Below are positions 6,882 to 15,156 of a DNA stretch of 18,130 bases, piece by piece. Under the pieces are notes generated by a model, which worked only from the letters and a program-made list of their open reading frames with translations, searched no databases and was not told the DNA's origin. Made by a program: the position numbers and the translations under genes. The DNA is taken from NCBI GenBank assembly GCA_039807445.1, contig JBDHRG010000065.1, forward strand, positions 1 to 18,130, read 5' to 3'. The stretch's first letter is position 1; each line of letters starts with the position of its first letter. The DNA is from JBDHRG01 sp039807445 (GTDB lineage: Bacteria; Pseudomonadota; Gammaproteobacteria; Competibacterales; Competibacteraceae).

Positions 6882-7292
6882 ATGAACTCGAAATGGCACG
6901 GCACGACCTGCCCGGTATGCATGAAAGGCACCCTGCACGACGGCGTGCGCCGCGAGCGACTGAGCTACAAGGGACGGGTGTACGAATACGATCAACGCGG
7001 CGCCTTCTGCGATCGCTGCGATGACGGCATCGTCGAGCACGATGCGCGGGAAGAGGCCGCCTGGCTGGCGTTCCGTGACCGGGTGGATCGTGAAGAAGCC
7101 GCCGACCTGGTGCGCATCCGCAGGAAGCTGAAGCTGACCCAGGCCGAGGCGGCGAAGCTGACCGGCGGCGGCAAGAACGCCTTCTCGCGCTACGAGCGCG
7201 GCGAGGTCAAGCCGATGCCGGCGGTGATCAACCTGTTCCGGCTGCTCGACAGGCACCCGGAACTGCTCGACGAGCTGCGGTCCTCGCCGTAG
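6882..7292 (+). CDS. mqsA: MqsA-family antitoxin / XRE-type regulator
   Basis: A 136-residue antitoxin and DNA-binding protein. The N-terminal zinc-binding domain has CPVC (Cys10, Cys13) and CDRC (Cys43, Cys46). The C-terminal helix-turn-helix domain (about 76-134) contains LTQAEAAKLTGGG and NAFSRYERGEVKP, the same arrangement as E. coli MqsA, including the Asn and Arg (here Asn99 and Arg103) used for DNA contact. The gene appears intact. AAGGAG lies 8 nt before the ATG, and the start falls 2 nt after the ancestral mqsR stop, preserving toxin-antitoxin operon order. With its toxin apparently dead, it may now act only as a repressor at 6555-6569 or elsewhere. Confidence 0.92.
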   Translation: MNSKWHGTTCPVCMKGTLHDGVRRERLSYKGRVYEYDQRGAFCDRCDDGIVEHDAREEAAWLAFRDRVDREEAADLVRIRRKLKLTQAEAAKLTGGGKNAFSRYERGEVKPMPAVINLFRLLDRHPELLDELRSSP

Positions 7293-7293
7293 C

Positions 7294-7314
7294 GGTGCGC
7301 GACGCCGCCGCACC
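7294..7314. terminator. Possible bidirectional terminator between mqsA and the permease gene
   Basis: GGTGCG (7294-7299) pairs perfectly with CGCACC (7309-7314) across a 9-nt loop in the 30-bp gap between two convergent genes. There is no T tract on either side, so this is only suggestive. Confidence 0.3.
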
Positions 7315-7322
7315 CGTCCCGC

Positions 7323-8717
7323 TCAGTGCGCGTTCGCGCGGGCCGATAGCCGGTAGCCGGCCCACAGCAGCCCGAACCAGATCGGTGCGATGTAAAGCGC
7401 CACACGGGTGCCGGGGTCGAGCGCGAGGAATGCCGCGACCAGGATCATGAACGCGACCACGAACCAGTTCGCGTAAGGCGCTCCAGGCATGCGGAAGGAC
7501 ACGCCTTTCACGCGCCCGGCCTGCACCGCCTTGCGGTATCCCAGATGGGCGATCATGATGACGCCCCAGGTCCACAGCGAGCCGACCAGCGAAATGCTGG
7601 TGACCCACACGAACACCTCCTCGGGCACCACGTAATTCAGCAGCACGCCGATGCCCATCACCACCACCGAGGCGGTGATGCCCGTGGCCGGGATATGGCG
7701 ACTGCTGACCTTGGCGAACATCTGCGGCGCCTGCCTGAACTGCGCGAGCGTGTAGAGCATGCGCCCGGTGCTGAAGATGCCGCTGTTGCACGAGGACGCC
7801 GCGGCCGTGATGACGACGAAGTTGATGATGCCCGCCGCCGCCGGGATGCCGATCTTGTCGAACACCTGCACGAACGGGCTCGCTTTCGGATCGAGCTGGT
7901 TCCACGGCACCAGCGCCATGATGATGATCAGCGCGCCGATGTAGAACACCAGGATGCGGTAGACCACGCTGTTGGTGGCGTGCGGCAGGACTTTCTCGGG
8001 ATTGGCGGCCTCGCCAGCGGTGACGCCGATCAGCTCGACGCCCTGATATGCGAACATCACGATCTGCAGGGTGAGCACCACCCCGAGCATTCCGAACGGC
8101 ATGAATCCCTGGTGCGACCAGAGGTTGGAGAAGCTCGCCGTCGGCCCCAGCGGGCTCACGCCGAAGAGAATGATCACCAGGCCGATCACGATCATCGCGA
8201 CGATCGTCACCACCTTGATCAGAGCAAACCAGAACTCCAGCTCGCCGAACACTTCCACCGCGATCAGATTCACCGCGTACAACACGATCAGCGTCACCAG
8301 CGCCGGAATCCACTGCGGCACGTCGGGAAACCAGAAGTTCACGTACACCGCCACCGCGGTGATCTCCGCCATGCCCGTCACCACCCACATGAACCAGTAC
8401 GACCAGCCGGTGGCGAAGCCCGCGAAGGGGCTGACGAACTCCTCGGCGTAGCTCGCGAACGAGCCCGCGACCGGCCGGTACAGCAGCAGCTCACCGAGGG
8501 CGCGCATGATGAAGAAGATCACGATGCCGCCGATCGCGTAACTCAGTATCAGCCCGGGGCCGGCCTTCTGCATCGCCTTGGCCGCGCCCAGGAACAGCCC
8601 GACGCCGATGGCGCCGCCGATGGCGATCAGCTGGATATGACGGTCCTTGAGACCGCGGTGGAGATCCTTCTCTTCGTGCTGTGTTTCTTCCCGGAGCAGA
8701 TCGGTCAACTCGGTCAT
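7323..8717 (-). CDS. CycA-like amino-acid permease (APC superfamily, AAT family)
   Basis: Inner-membrane proton-coupled amino-acid transporter of 464 residues with about 12 hydrophobic segments, the normal family length. The first membrane segment carries RHIQLIAIGGAIGVGLFLG (26-44), nearly the same as E. coli CycA (D-alanine/D-serine/glycine permease). GWSYWFMWVVTGMAE (104-118) and GELEFWFALIK (158-168) also follow that family. The substrate cannot be fixed; GABA or asparagine permeases are close relatives. The ATG at 8717 has GGGAG 8 nt upstream, and the longer frame to 8855 adds a non-conserved hydrophilic leader and was rejected. The gene lies between the aco operon and acoR, convergent with mqsA and divergent from acoR. 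Confidence 0.88.
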   Translation of the reverse strand: MTELTDLLREETQHEEKDLHRGLKDRHIQLIAIGGAIGVGLFLGAAKAMQKAGPGLILSYAIGGIVIFFIMRALGELLLYRPVAGSFASYAEEFVSPFAGFATGWSYWFMWVVTGMAEITAVAVYVNFWFPDVPQWIPALVTLIVLYAVNLIAVEVFGELEFWFALIKVVTIVAMIVIGLVIILFGVSPLGPTASFSNLWSHQGFMPFGMLGVVLTLQIVMFAYQGVELIGVTAGEAANPEKVLPHATNSVVYRILVFYIGALIIIMALVPWNQLDPKASPFVQVFDKIGIPAAAGIINFVVITAAASSCNSGIFSTGRMLYTLAQFRQAPQMFAKVSSRHIPATGITASVVVMGIGVLLNYVVPEEVFVWVTSISLVGSLWTWGVIMIAHLGYRKAVQAGRVKGVSFRMPGAPYANWFVVAFMILVAAFLALDPGTRVALYIAPIWFGLLWAGYRLSARANAH

Positions 8718-9114
8718 CTTCAAGGCTCCCTGTCGGGTGGCCCCGTTCGTCGACAGCATGACGACGCGGGTCCGTTGTGCATTTTTGTCGGCCTGGCGTT
8801 CATCGAACCGCGGGGTGGTTCCGCCGTACGGGAACATCACAGGTCCCGGCGTCAAAGCATGGTGCGTCTCGCCGATTTCGCAAGGCGCACGCGCGAATCG
8901 GCGGTTTTCAGCGCATGCGCAACTCGGGTCCCGTCGGCGTTCGATCCGGCGATGGAATCCGGCTCACTCGATGACCGCGATCAGCTCGCCCTACCCGGCC
9001 ACGGATTCGGCGTCCTTACGGATGTTGCAGCGCAACTTGCCGGGGGCGCGCGAAACGGTAAGCTGGCGGCACGCCCGTCGCGCCAGACGACGGCGTCCAG
9101 CCGAGGAGCGTGGA
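8718..9114. other. Intergenic region between the permease gene and acoR
   Basis: About 397 bp with no convincing gene. It holds the divergent promoters of the permease (minus) and acoR (plus). Visible structures are GTCTCGCCGAT at 8866-8876 (also present inverted at 6501-6511), an imperfect inverted repeat of about 11 bp (8870-8881 with 8893-8903) followed by TTTT on the plus strand, and the 10-bp palindrome GCGCATGCGC (8911-8920). GAGGAG at 9103-9108 is the acoR ribosome site. No good sigma-70 promoter was recognised on either strand. Confidence 0.7.
8866..8903. promoter_or_regulatory. Candidate regulatory site sharing a motif with the aco upstream region
   Basis: GCGTCTCGCCGA at 8864-8875 also occurs exactly at 6467-6478 in the aco palindrome. 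Here it forms one arm of an imperfect inverted repeat whose other arm is GCGAATCGGCG (8893-8903), with one bulged T. It sits about 150 bp upstream of the permease ATG and about 240 bp upstream of acoR. Binding by AcoR is an inference. Confidence 0.4.
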
Positions 9115-11016
<1,902 letters not shown>

Positions 11017-11052
11017 TGCCGAACCCGGGCACTAATCCGAGTGGCAGCGTAT

Positions 11053-11077
11053 CCCGACCGACTGCAGCCCGGTCGGG
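11053..11077. terminator. Stem-loop between convergent acoR and the YbdK-type ligase gene
   Basis: CCCGACCG (11053-11060) pairs perfectly with CGGTCGGG (11070-11077) across a 9-nt loop, in the 62-bp gap between the two stop codons. It could terminate both transcripts. No T tract follows, so the function is tentative. Confidence 0.45.
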
Positions 11078-11078
11078 C

Positions 11079-12218
11079 TCACAGATCGACGACGGTCTGC
11101 GCGATCAGGTCGTCGACCACGACGCACAGCGCCTCCATGCGGCTCGCGCCCGCGGCCAGCGCGGCTTCGAGCACCGCGAGCTGGCGCTCGGCGCTGGTGC
11201 CGCGCGCGTGCATGGTGCGCAGATGGGCGAGCTCGGCTTCGCAGCCGAAGTGCGCCGCGTCCTCGGCCGTCAGCGCGTACAGGTCGTCGAGCAGTTCGTC
11301 GAAGGGGCGCACGCAGCCCTGGCCGAAGTCGACCAACCCCGCCGCCCGGCCGTAACGCTGCGCGCGCCAGCGGTTCTCGTCGATCAGCATGCGACTGTAG
11401 ATGCGCCAGCGCTGATTGTCGCGCCGCAGCCGCCACAGCATGCGCAACAGGCAGCGGAACAGCGCGGCGACCGCGATCGCGTCGTCGAGCCGGGTGCAGA
11501 CGTCGGTGATGCGCAGCTCCAGCGTCGGGAAGCGCGCCGAGGGTCGCAGGTCCCACCAGATCTTGCTCGCATCCTCGATCAGTCCGGCGTCGACCAGCAC
11601 GCGCACCTGACGCGCGTATTCGCCGTACGAGGCGAACGCTGGCGGCACACCGGTGCGCGGCAGCTCGTTGAACACGCTGATCCGGTACGACTTCAGCCCG
11701 GTATCCTCGCCGCGCCAGAACGGCGACGAGGTACTCAGCGCCAGCAGGTGCGGCAGAAAATAAGCCACCTGCCCCATCAGGTCGATGCGCAGGTCCTCGT
11801 CGGGGATGCCGACGTGCACGTGCATGCCGCAGATCAGGAGCCGCCGCCCGACGCCCTGCAGGTCGCGCGCGAGCACGCGGTAGCGCTCGCCCTCGCTCGG
11901 GCGCTGGTCGTGCCAGCGCGCGAACGGGTGCGTCGACGCGGCGATCGGCGCCAGGCCGTGGCTGGCGCCGACTTCGGCCAGCACCGCGCGCAGCTGCGCC
12001 AGATCGGCGCGCGCCTCGGCGCTCGAGGCGCAGGTGCGCGTGCCGACCTCGATCTGCGCACGCAGGAATTCCGGCGTCACGCGCCCCTCGAGCCGGCGGT
12101 TGCATTCCTCGAGCATGCCGGGCGGGAACTCGGGCGTCAGGTCGCGCGTCGCACGCGACACCAGGAAGTACTCTTCCTCGATGCCGAGCGTGAACGGCGG
12201 CTCCGCCGGGCGAGCCAT
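11079..12218 (-). CDS. YbdK-type carboxylate-amine ligase (GCS2 family)
   Basis: A 379-residue member of glutamate-cysteine ligase family 2, ATP-dependent enzymes that join a carboxylate to an amine. Visible family motifs are GIEEEYFLV (12-20), QIEVGT (55-60), GMHVHVGI (131-138) and SSPFWRGEDTGLKSYR (164-179). The glutamine-synthetase-like fold uses acidic residues in these motifs to bind ATP-Mg. E. coli YbdK shows weak glutamate-cysteine ligase activity in vitro, but the true substrates of this subgroup are not established. The ATG at 12218 overlaps the stop of the preceding amidohydrolase gene by one base (TGATG), and GGAG lies 8 nt upstream inside that gene. This indicates translational coupling and a shared pathway. 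The longer in-frame extension to 12917 is a shadow of the neighbouring gene. Confidence 0.9.
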   Translation of the reverse strand: MARPAEPPFTLGIEEEYFLVSRATRDLTPEFPPGMLEECNRRLEGRVTPEFLRAQIEVGTRTCASSAEARADLAQLRAVLAEVGASHGLAPIAASTHPFARWHDQRPSEGERYRVLARDLQGVGRRLLICGMHVHVGIPDEDLRIDLMGQVAYFLPHLLALSTSSPFWRGEDTGLKSYRISVFNELPRTGVPPAFASYGEYARQVRVLVDAGLIEDASKIWWDLRPSARFPTLELRITDVCTRLDDAIAVAALFRCLLRMLWRLRRDNQRWRIYSRMLIDENRWRAQRYGRAAGLVDFGQGCVRPFDELLDDLYALTAEDAAHFGCEAELAHLRTMHARGTSAERQLAVLEAALAAGASRMEALCVVVDDLIAQTVVDL

Positions 12219-13006
12219 CAGAAGAACTCCACGCGCGCGAGCTCGGGGCGTGCCAGCAGCGGGGGCAGCACCGTGGCGAGGCGGTCGGCCCATTCGCGGC
12301 AGCCGGCTTCCGAAGCGATCCGGTCCTGACGCAGCTCGAGTACCGCGTGCGGCAAGCCGGCGCTGCCGGCGTGCGCCTCGACCGTATAGCCGGTGTCGCG
12401 CCCCGAGTACGGCTCGTTGTCGCCGACGACGAGCCCCTGCGCGCGCAGCGCCTCGATCAGCGGAACCGCGAGCCGCGGATCGTGGTTCCACAGCACGCCG
12501 ACGTCCCACGGCCGGTCGAAGCCGTTCATCCGCGGCGTGAAGCTGTGCACGCCGAGCACCACCGGCACCTGGCCGTGGTGGCCGAAGGCGGCGAGCACGC
12601 GCGTGATCGCGTGGTGGTACGGCCAGAAGAAGGTGTCGATCCGCGCCGCGAGCTCGGCGTCGGACAGCCCGCGGTTGCCGGGGATCGCAGTGCCGTCGCT
12701 GGCCTCGGGAATCGAGCTGGCGTCGCCCGGGGCGCGGTTGCAGTCGATCACCAGCCGCGAATAGCCCGACAGCACCGCGCAGGCACCGAAGGCTTCCGCC
12801 AGCCGTTCGGTGACGCGCGCCGCGCCGATGTCCCAGCCGATGTGGCGCTCGAGCTCGGCCTCGGGCAGGCCGAGGCCGGCCAGCGCGCGCGGCACCGCAC
12901 GGCTGGCGTGGTCGCAAACCAGCAGCAGCGGCACGCGGCTGGCGTCGTTGAGCAGGCGGTACGGCGACGGATCGTGCGGACCGATCAGGCAGGCTTCGGC
13001 TTGCAT
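12218..13006 (-). CDS. N-formylglutamate amidohydrolase family protein
   Basis: A 262-residue protein of the N-formylglutamate amidohydrolase (HutG-type, PF05013) family, zinc-dependent hydrolases of N-acyl or formyl amides. Visible conserved segments are CDHASRAVP (31-39), HIGWDIGA (55-62), SRLVIDCNR (83-91), GVHSFTP (152-158) and PHAVLELRQD (219-228). His33, Asp59, His154 and Glu224 are plausible metal or catalytic residues. No other histidine-utilisation (hut) gene is in the window, so a role in histidine degradation is not supported. Instead it lies 4 nt after an EamA transporter gene and overlaps a YbdK-type ligase gene, suggesting it cleaves or edits the amide made by that ligase or a related compound. 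GGAGTGAG precedes the ATG at 13006. The substrate is unknown. Confidence 0.85.
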   Translation of the reverse strand: MQAEACLIGPHDPSPYRLLNDASRVPLLLVCDHASRAVPRALAGLGLPEAELERHIGWDIGAARVTERLAEAFGACAVLSGYSRLVIDCNRAPGDASSIPEASDGTAIPGNRGLSDAELAARIDTFFWPYHHAITRVLAAFGHHGQVPVVLGVHSFTPRMNGFDRPWDVGVLWNHDPRLAVPLIEALRAQGLVVGDNEPYSGRDTGYTVEAHAGSAGLPHAVLELRQDRIASEAGCREWADRLATVLPPLLARPELARVEFF

Positions 13007-13010
13007 GGGC

Positions 13011-13886
13011 TCACTCCGGCTCGGCGGGCACTTCGCGCCGCGGCAGGCGGACGTTGATCACGGCGACGCCGGCCAGCGTCAGGGCGCCGCCCAGCGCCAG
13101 CTTCCAGCTCAGCGCATCGCCCCAGAGCATAACGCCGGAGGCGACCGCGAGCACCGGCGACAGCAGCATCAGCGGTGCGGTGGTGCTGACCGGGTGGCGC
13201 TTCAGCAACCAGTAGACGATGCCGTGGCCGACCAGCGAGGCGCCGACCGCCGAGTACAGCGGCGCTGCCCAGGTCAGCCAGCCGGCGGTGGCGAAGGCTT
13301 GCGCGTGGCCGCGCTCGAAGACGAGCGACAGCGGCGTCAGCCCCAGCACCGCGACCAGCGCGATCCAGGCTTGCAGCCGGAACACACCGACCTCGTTCAG
13401 ACCGCGCATCAGGATCGAGGCCCAGGCGAACACCGCCGAGGCACCGGCGATCAGCACCAGCGCCCGCGGGTGCTCGAACACCACCGGGTCGAAGCCGATC
13501 ACCATCACCCCGGCGAACGCCACCACGCAGCCGAGCGCGCGGCGGCCGTCGAGTCGCTCGCCGAGCAGCCAGACGCCGGCGATCACCGACATCGGCACGT
13601 ACAGCTGGGTCATGATCGCGACCGAAGACACGTCCGGCGCCGCGGCCAAGCCGGCGAAGGTCAGCCCGAAGTGGACCACGCCCATGATGAAGCCGATCTT
13701 CAGCACCGTGCGCATCTGCCCGGGTACCGGCTTGAGCCAGGGCAGCAGCAGCGCGAGCAGGAAGCCGAAGCGCAGCGCGGTGAACGCCAGCGGCGAGAAG
13801 TGGGCTACGCCGACCTTGCCGGCGATGTAGTTGAAAGCCCAGGCGGTGTTCGCGGTCAGCGCGAGCAGCAGGTGGGACAGGGGCAT
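13011..13886 (-). CDS. EamA/DMT-family membrane transporter
   Basis: A 291-residue inner-membrane protein with two EamA repeats and about 10 hydrophobic segments, typical of drug/metabolite transporters that often export amino acids or small metabolites. The N-terminal NTAWAFNYIAGKVGV (13-27) is a typical first-repeat signature, and the second repeat begins at about residue 145. The ATG at 13886 was chosen because GGAG lies 5 nt upstream. The 25-residue extension to 13961 runs into the inverted repeat at 13926-13976 and adds a hydrophilic tail, so it was rejected. It is the first gene of a three-gene unit with the amidohydrolase (4-nt gap) and the YbdK-type ligase, so it may export or import that unit's product or substrate. 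The substrate is not predictable. Confidence 0.88.
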   Translation of the reverse strand: MPLSHLLLALTANTAWAFNYIAGKVGVAHFSPLAFTALRFGFLLALLLPWLKPVPGQMRTVLKIGFIMGVVHFGLTFAGLAAAPDVSSVAIMTQLYVPMSVIAGVWLLGERLDGRRALGCVVAFAGVMVIGFDPVVFEHPRALVLIAGASAVFAWASILMRGLNEVGVFRLQAWIALVAVLGLTPLSLVFERGHAQAFATAGWLTWAAPLYSAVGASLVGHGIVYWLLKRHPVSTTAPLMLLSPVLAVASGVMLWGDALSWKLALGGALTLAGVAVINVRLPRREVPAEPE

Positions 13887-13925
13887 GGCGACTCCGGGCA
13901 CGCAAAGCCGCCATGTTAAACGAGG

Positions 13926-13976
13926 GATGGGGGATGGGCGATGAGGATGGTATTCACCCACCGCCCATCACCCATC
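13926..13976 (-). terminator. Imperfect long stem-loop after the amino-acid dehydrogenase gene
   Basis: Two 18-nt arms (13926-13943 and 13959-13976) are complementary at 16 of 18 positions around a 15-nt loop. The structure starts 18 bp after the dehydrogenase stop codon and is followed on the minus strand by CCCTCGTTTAAC. It probably acts as a terminator or RNA-stabilising hairpin between the dehydrogenase and the EamA unit. The GATGGG-rich arms also look like a small dispersed repeat. Confidence 0.5.
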
Positions 13977-13994
13977 GCTGATCACCGTCGCGCT

Positions 13995-15047
13995 TCAGCG
14001 GCGGAAGCGCTCTTCGGCCAGGCGGTCGGCGATCACCGCGGTCGGCAGGCCGTCGGCAGCGGCGCGCTCGAAGATCGTGCGCAGCGTGGCGCCGATGCGC
14101 TCGATGTGGCGCTGCACCACCTCGGCGTCGTAGCCGGTGTGCTCGTAGCAGACGTCGATGATGCCGCCGGCGTTGATCGCGTAGTCGGGCGCGTACAGGA
14201 TGCCGCGGCTCATCAGCACTTCGCCGTGGCGCGGCGCCTCGAGCTGGTTGTTGGCGGCGCCGGCGATCACCGCGGCCTTCAGCTGCGGGATGGTCGAATC
14301 GTTGAGCACCGCGCCGAGCGCGCACGGCGCGAACACGTCGACGTCGAGGCCGAAGATCGCCTCGGGCGCCACCGCGGTCGCGCCGAGCTCTTCGACGGCA
14401 CGCTTGAGGTTCGATTCGTACACGTCGCACACCCACAGCTCGGCGCCGGCGTCCTTCAGGTGGCGCCCGAGGCGCAGGCCGACGTTGCCGGCGCCCTGGA
14501 TCGCGACCTTGAGCCCGCTCAGCTCGGCGCGGCCGAGGCGGTGGCGCACCGCTTCCTTGAGGCCGATGAAGGTGCCGAGCGCGGTCGCCGGCGAGGGATC
14601 GCCGCTCTTGAGCTGGCCGTCGGGCCCGTGCTTTTCGTGCAGCCCGGCGACGTGCGCCGTCTCGCGCGCCATCACCTTGATGTCGGGCACCGAAGTGCCC
14701 GAATCCTCGGCGCCGATGTAGCGCCCGCCGAGCGCATCGATCGCGCGCCCCATCGCCAGCAGCAGCGCCTCGCTCTTGTCGCGGTGCGGATCGCCGATGA
14801 TCACCGCCTTGCCGCCGCCGATCGGCAGCTCGGCGAGCGCCGACTTGTAGGTCATGCCGCGCGACAGGCGCAGCACGTCGCGCACCGCGTCGTCTTCGCT
14901 CGCGTACGGCCACATGCGGATGCCGCCCATCGCCGGGCCGCGGTTGGTGTTGTGCACCGCGATGATCGCGCGCAGCCCCGAGGCGGCGTCGCGACAGAAG
15001 ACCACGTGCTCGTGGTTGTCGAAATCGATCTGATTGAACACGGCCAT
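13995..15047 (-). CDS. Leu/Phe/Val-type amino-acid dehydrogenase
   Basis: NAD-dependent oxidative deaminase of the Glu/Leu/Phe/Val dehydrogenase family, converting a branched-chain or aromatic L-amino acid to its 2-oxo acid and ammonia, or the reverse. The protein is 350 residues, the leucine-dehydrogenase size class and much shorter than glutamate dehydrogenases. Visible are GGIRMWPY (41-48), catalytic lysines Lys68 (MTYKSA) and Lys80 (PIGGGKAVI), the Rossmann motif GAGNVG (185-190) and Asp208 at the end of beta-2, indicating NAD. The start at 15047 has GGAGGAG 6 nt upstream; the ATG at 15062 overlaps that site and was rejected. It follows the indolepyruvate oxidoreductase gene, which would consume the 2-oxo acid. 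Leucine versus phenylalanine preference cannot be decided here. Confidence 0.9.
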   Translation of the reverse strand: MAVFNQIDFDNHEHVVFCRDAASGLRAIIAVHNTNRGPAMGGIRMWPYASEDDAVRDVLRLSRGMTYKSALAELPIGGGKAVIIGDPHRDKSEALLLAMGRAIDALGGRYIGAEDSGTSVPDIKVMARETAHVAGLHEKHGPDGQLKSGDPSPATALGTFIGLKEAVRHRLGRAELSGLKVAIQGAGNVGLRLGRHLKDAGAELWVCDVYESNLKRAVEELGATAVAPEAIFGLDVDVFAPCALGAVLNDSTIPQLKAAVIAGAANNQLEAPRHGEVLMSRGILYAPDYAINAGGIIDVCYEHTGYDAEVVQRHIERIGATLRTIFERAAADGLPTAVIADRLAEERFRR

Positions 15048-15109
15048 GTTGCACTCCTCCATCGTGTGGGGTCAGGCGGTGGTTGCAGCGGGGATCGCCC
15101 GCCTTCGGG

Positions 15110-15138
15110 AAAAACCGCCGCGGGATCGCCGCGGCGGT
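15110..15138 (-). terminator. Rho-independent terminator of the oxidoreductase gene
   Basis: A perfect 10-bp GC-rich stem (15114-15123 with 15129-15138, arm ACCGCCGCGG, 5-nt loop) lies 18 bp after the oxidoreductase stop codon. It is followed on the minus strand by a run of five T. This is the clearest intrinsic terminator in the window. Confidence 0.88.
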
Positions 15139-15156
15139 CCGGTAATGCCGATTGCC

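Noticed and set aside
8850..8855. TTGACG on the minus strand as a -35 box for the permease
   Set aside because: No acceptable -10 hexamer occurs 16-18 nt downstream.
8870..8908. Inverted repeat plus TTTT as a rho-independent terminator
   Set aside because: It points toward acoR from a region with no upstream plus-strand gene to terminate, so a regulatory site is more plausible.
8777..8974. 65-codon plus-strand frame in the permease-acoR intergenic region
   Set aside because: No ribosome site, no family resemblance and shadow-like composition.
9037..9064. TTGCCG-N16-TAAGCT as the acoR sigma-70 promoter
   Set aside because: Only 4/6 and 3/6 matches to consensus, which is expected by chance; not strong enough to list as a feature.
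12218..13006. Histidine utilisation (hutG) gene
   Set aside because: The family fits, but no hutH, hutU, hutI or hutF is nearby and the gene is coupled to a YbdK-type ligase, so the pathway name was not assigned.
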